DNA of 8,958 nt from an uncultured Ruminococcus sp. GTDB lineage: Bacteria; Bacillota; Clostridia; Oscillospirales; Acutalibacteraceae. The stretch covers positions 1-8,958 of the forward strand of contig CALBHM010000001.1 in assembly GCA_937892835.1 (NCBI GenBank), read 5' to 3'. The translations under genes and the position numbers were made by a program. The notes beneath the pieces were generated by a model. It had not been told where the DNA came from. It was given only the letters and a program-made list of their open reading frames with translations, and did no database searches. Shown in pieces: positions 6,489 through 8,958 of the stretch (its first letter is position 1; the number at the start of each line of letters is the position of its first letter).

Positions 6489-8958
6489 CCTCGTCACCTC
6501 CTAATTTCTGCAGGCTTTCAAAATGGTTCGGACTTGCGATTTCTCTTGTCGGCGTGTTCTCGTCAACGTGGCAAACATCCTTATAGTCGCAGTATTTGCA
6601 AACGTCGTTGTACGGACTTTGGCTGTTGACTGCGTGCGCCGGCATAACATGAATAACTCCGTTATGGAGATCAACAGCCATTTTTTCAAGAATTTTTTCA
6701 CATTGCTTCATCAGAAGTTCCATTTGTTTTATTGAAATAAGCGTGCCTCCGTTTGTACCGTCCTTTTTTATTGAAGCAGGAACAAACATTCCGCTTCCGC
6801 TGTTATCCATCATGTAAATTACACGGCTGTCGTCGAGAACCATGCCATTCATTTTTGTGCCCTTGAGCTTCTTCTGCTCAATCGACTTTTCGTCCTCATC
6901 ACGCTCGGTTTCAACAAATGGAGCGTTGACGGGCATGTATAAAATGCCGGCGGGGGTAATGTTTTTGTAACCTCTGAAGCCGTTTTTCCATATAGCGAAA
7001 AGGTAAATGAGCATTTGCATATTCAATCCATAGAAAACCTCATTTAGGTCGAATTTCTTTCCGCCCGACTTGTAATCAACAACCCTGACGTAGCTTGTTC
7101 CGTTCTGCTCGGCAACATCAACTCGGTCAACCGAGCCTTTCAGCTTCAGCGTTCCACCGTCGGGGAGAGGAATATTGTACGTGTCGACCTCGCCGTCGTT
7201 ATCTATACTCAGCTCAAATGCAACCGGCACAAAATCGCTGTTTGCAAATTCCGCAACAAGTCTGTCAACAACCTCGCAGACGGTCAGTCCGAGCTGACGG
7301 AAGAGGTAATCGAATCTTTCGCCCATTTCCTCTCCGGCAGTCAGATTCTCTTTGAAATATTCCTCGAGAATATCAAAAACGCATTTGTCACGGTCGACTT
7401 TTTCCATGGTGCAAAGGGCGTCGCTTCCATATATTGATATAAGCTTTTCGAGTATATAATGTATAGCCGTGCCCTTTTGCATCGGGTCAAGCTCGGCAGT
7501 CTTTCTCGGCTGAGCATTCAGACCGTATTTGCAGAAATATTCAAACGGGCACTTGTGATAAACCTCTGTCCTCGAAGCCGACATATACATGTTAAGACCG
7601 AAAAGCTTGGTTGCGATTTCTCGGTCGCTGATTTTGATTTCTTCCTTATTTACCCCTCGTTTGAGAGCCGCAAGGCGGTCGGAATAGCCAGGGATGTCTT
7701 CAAAATATTCTTCAAGTGTGCTGTACAGAACGTCTTTTCTCTGTGTCAGCTCGGCCATAATATCAAAAGCACCTTCGACACTTTCGATTCGCTCAATATT
7801 GTCAATGCCGACGGTATCAATAACGGTAAGCTTTGGGAAAAGCTTCTTCATTTGCGTGACAATTTCAGAGGGAGATACCTGTGAGCCGTTAATGTCCTTG
7901 CGAAGATATGTAACATAAAGCCTGTCGGAGGTCGAGCAAAGCGTGTTGTAAGCAATGAAACGCTCCTCCATCATTTTCTCCTCAAAGCTGTCGTCGGTTT
8001 TCAGCTCGAATTCGGCAAGCTCACGGCGCTCATTTTCGGAAAAGATTCCGTCCGAATTAGGAATCATCGGGAAAACTCCGTCGTTCATTCCGACGGCGAA
8101 AACGATTTTCGGCGCAGAGGTCTTAACTCTGTCCGCACTGCCGATTGTGATTTCGTCAAGACCCTGCGGCAGATTGCCGACGGAATAGGTCGAAATCAGC
8201 AAGTCAAAAAGATCCCTGAACCTTGACGGCGTTAGCCTCACTCCTTCAAGTGATTCGGCAATACGGTCGAGCATTTCCATTGTCAGTGACCATATTCTGT
8301 CCTGCTCGGCGGCAAGCTCCGGCTGCGAACGCTCATTGAGCTTTATTGCAAGCTTTTTAAGGTTCTCGGCAACGTTCATGTCAATGAGCAGGTAATAAAT
8401 TGCCTGCGCCGCTTCGAGTGACGTGAAGTCTTTAAGCTTTACCCTGAATTTTTGCAAGGGAGCGACGAGCTTGATTCTCGAATCGTTAATTTCTTTAAGC
8501 TCGGCGGCATCCTTCTCAAGCATTTTTTCACCCAGTCCGTTCGGGTGAGCGGTCCATTCGTCGAGCCACTTTTTGCCGTTTATCTGCCACATAAGCGCAT
8601 AGTTTTCCACCTTAGCGATTTCGTCAATCGTGAGGTCGGTAAGCCCTGTCTTTGCAAGGCGCATGAGCGCATCGGTCGAGAATCCGGATGTGCCGATTTC
8701 AATCGCACTCCTGACGAATTCAATCAGCGGCTCGGAGGTTATCGGCTGACGCTTGTCCTCAAAAACAGGCACGCCGTTTTTAATAAGTGCTGAGCGAATC
8801 TGCCTTGAATAATTGCTTTCGCTTCGTGAGATAACGGCTATATCACGGCAACGAATATTTTCGGTTCTGATAAGCCGTTTTATTGTACAGGCAACAAACT
8901 CACATTCGCTTTCGAAATCTTCGGCGGAGCAAAGTGTGATTTTTTTTGTTTCTTTCTC
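6481..8958 (-). CDS. addB: ATP-dependent nuclease subunit B (AddB), N-terminus beyond the window
   Basis: AddB is the partner nuclease of AddA, with an inactive helicase-like fold that in characterised enzymes recognises Chi. The 825 visible residues run open to the right edge, so about 300 N-terminal residues, including any Walker A motif, are outside. The GTG at 8772 is not a start: the 62 codons upstream are open and encode typical AddB sequence (RDIAVISRSESNYSRQIRSA). Helicase-like motifs include IVFAVGMNDGVFP and ERFIAYNTLCSTSDRLYVTYL. The C-terminal nuclease has GTAIHYILEKLI, GSVDRVDV, DYKSG (7063-7077) and NMQMLIYL. Four cysteines of the iron-sulphur staple are present: C in KCPFEYF (7549-7551), then C-x2-C-x5-C (6571-6600) about 317 residues later, matching the AddB arrangement. 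The stop overlaps the addA start. Confidence 0.96.
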   Translation of the reverse strand, partial: EKETKKITLCSAEDFESECEFVACTIKRLIRTENIRCRDIAVISRSESNYSRQIRSALIKNGVPVFEDKRQPITSEPLIEFVRSAIEIGTSGFSTDALMRLAKTGLTDLTIDEIAKVENYALMWQINGKKWLDEWTAHPNGLGEKMLEKDAAELKEINDSRIKLVAPLQKFRVKLKDFTSLEAAQAIYYLLIDMNVAENLKKLAIKLNERSQPELAAEQDRIWSLTMEMLDRIAESLEGVRLTPSRFRDLFDLLISTYSVGNLPQGLDEITIGSADRVKTSAPKIVFAVGMNDGVFPMIPNSDGIFSENERRELAEFELKTDDSFEEKMMEERFIAYNTLCSTSDRLYVTYLRKDINGSQVSPSEIVTQMKKLFPKLTVIDTVGIDNIERIESVEGAFDIMAELTQRKDVLYSTLEEYFEDIPGYSDRLAALKRGVNKEEIKISDREIATKLFGLNMYMSASRTEVYHKCPFEYFCKYGLNAQPRKTAELDPMQKGTAIHYILEKLISIYGSDALCTMEKVDRDKCVFDILEEYFKENLTAGEEMGERFDYLFRQLGLTVCEVVDRLVAEFANSDFVPVAFELSIDNDGEVDTYNIPLPDGGTLKLKGSVDRVDVAEQNGTSYVRVVDYKSGGKKFDLNEVFYGLNMQMLIYLFAIWKNGFRGYKNITPAGILYMPVNAPFVETERDEDEKSIEQKKLKGTKMNGMVLDDSRVIYMMDNSGSGMFVPASIKKDGTNGGTLISIKQMELLMKQCEKILEKMAVDLHNGVIHVMPAHAVNSQSPYNDVCKYCDYKDVCHVDENTPTREIASPNHFESLQKLGGDEDA
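6495..6502 (-). promoter_or_regulatory. Ribosome binding site that sets the addA start
   Basis: The minus strand reads AGGAGGTG, a near-perfect SD, within the last codons of addB. GGAGG is 8 bases from the ATG at 6488. An upstream in-frame GTG (6497) falls inside this site and cannot be served by it, so the ATG is the start. Confidence 0.9.

Noticed and set aside
6495..6497. GTG as the start of addA
   Set aside because: It lies inside the SD, and the ATG at 6488 is spaced 8 bases from GGAGG.
7459..7884. Plus-strand open frame of 141 codons opposite addB
   Set aside because: It is a shadow of addB codons, with no recognisable family and no SD context.
8770..8772. GTG as the start of addB
   Set aside because: The frame is open for 62 more codons to the window edge, and these encode typical AddB sequence. 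The gene is cut by the window.

Overview
The window looks like a chromosomal segment from a low-to-mid GC Firmicute, most likely a gut-type member of the Clostridia. The reasons are an AddAB recombination nuclease in place of RecBCD, strong Shine-Dalgarno (SD) sequences of the GGAGG type, a consensus housekeeping promoter and tightly overlapping operons. The exact taxon cannot be read from the sequence.

Layout, left to right. (1) Positions 1-190 hold the last 62 codons of a plus-strand MgtE-type magnesium transporter, closed by a strong intrinsic terminator with a UUCG loop (202-240). (2) The -35 box of the next promoter overlaps the terminator T-tract: TTGCAC, 17 bases, TATAAT. It drives a plus-strand operon of an OmpR-family response regulator (341-1036), a RAYT/IS200-like Y1 HUH transposase (1014-1499) and a membrane sensor histidine kinase (1496-2746). 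The RAYT overlaps the regulator by 23 bases and the kinase by 4, so it sits inside a two-component operon with overlaps on both sides. (3) A terminator that works on both strands (2749-2786) and a spacer of about 190 bases with a palindromic repeat (2862-2899) separate this operon from a convergent minus-strand pair. (4) addB (6481 to beyond the right edge) and addA (2976-6488) overlap by 8 bases and encode the helicase-nuclease that processes double-strand breaks for RecA.

The most notable finding is inside the RAYT gene. Two 27-base hairpins, each a CGTAG foot plus a perfect 9-bp stem and a 4-base loop, lie in opposite orientation at 1127-1153 and 1275-1301. They differ only by changes that swap two neighbouring base pairs, and these changes are matched on both arms, so pairing is preserved. 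The GTAG foot and hairpin shape match what is known of REP elements acted on by RAYTs. The gene therefore seems to carry its own candidate substrates in variable loops of its reading frame. A second clue is that the codons for NEPK occur in phase at the end of both the regulator and the RAYT. This suggests about 460 bp entered an ancestral regulator-kinase junction that had been joined by an ATGA overlap.

No tRNA, rRNA, CRISPR array or riboswitch was seen.
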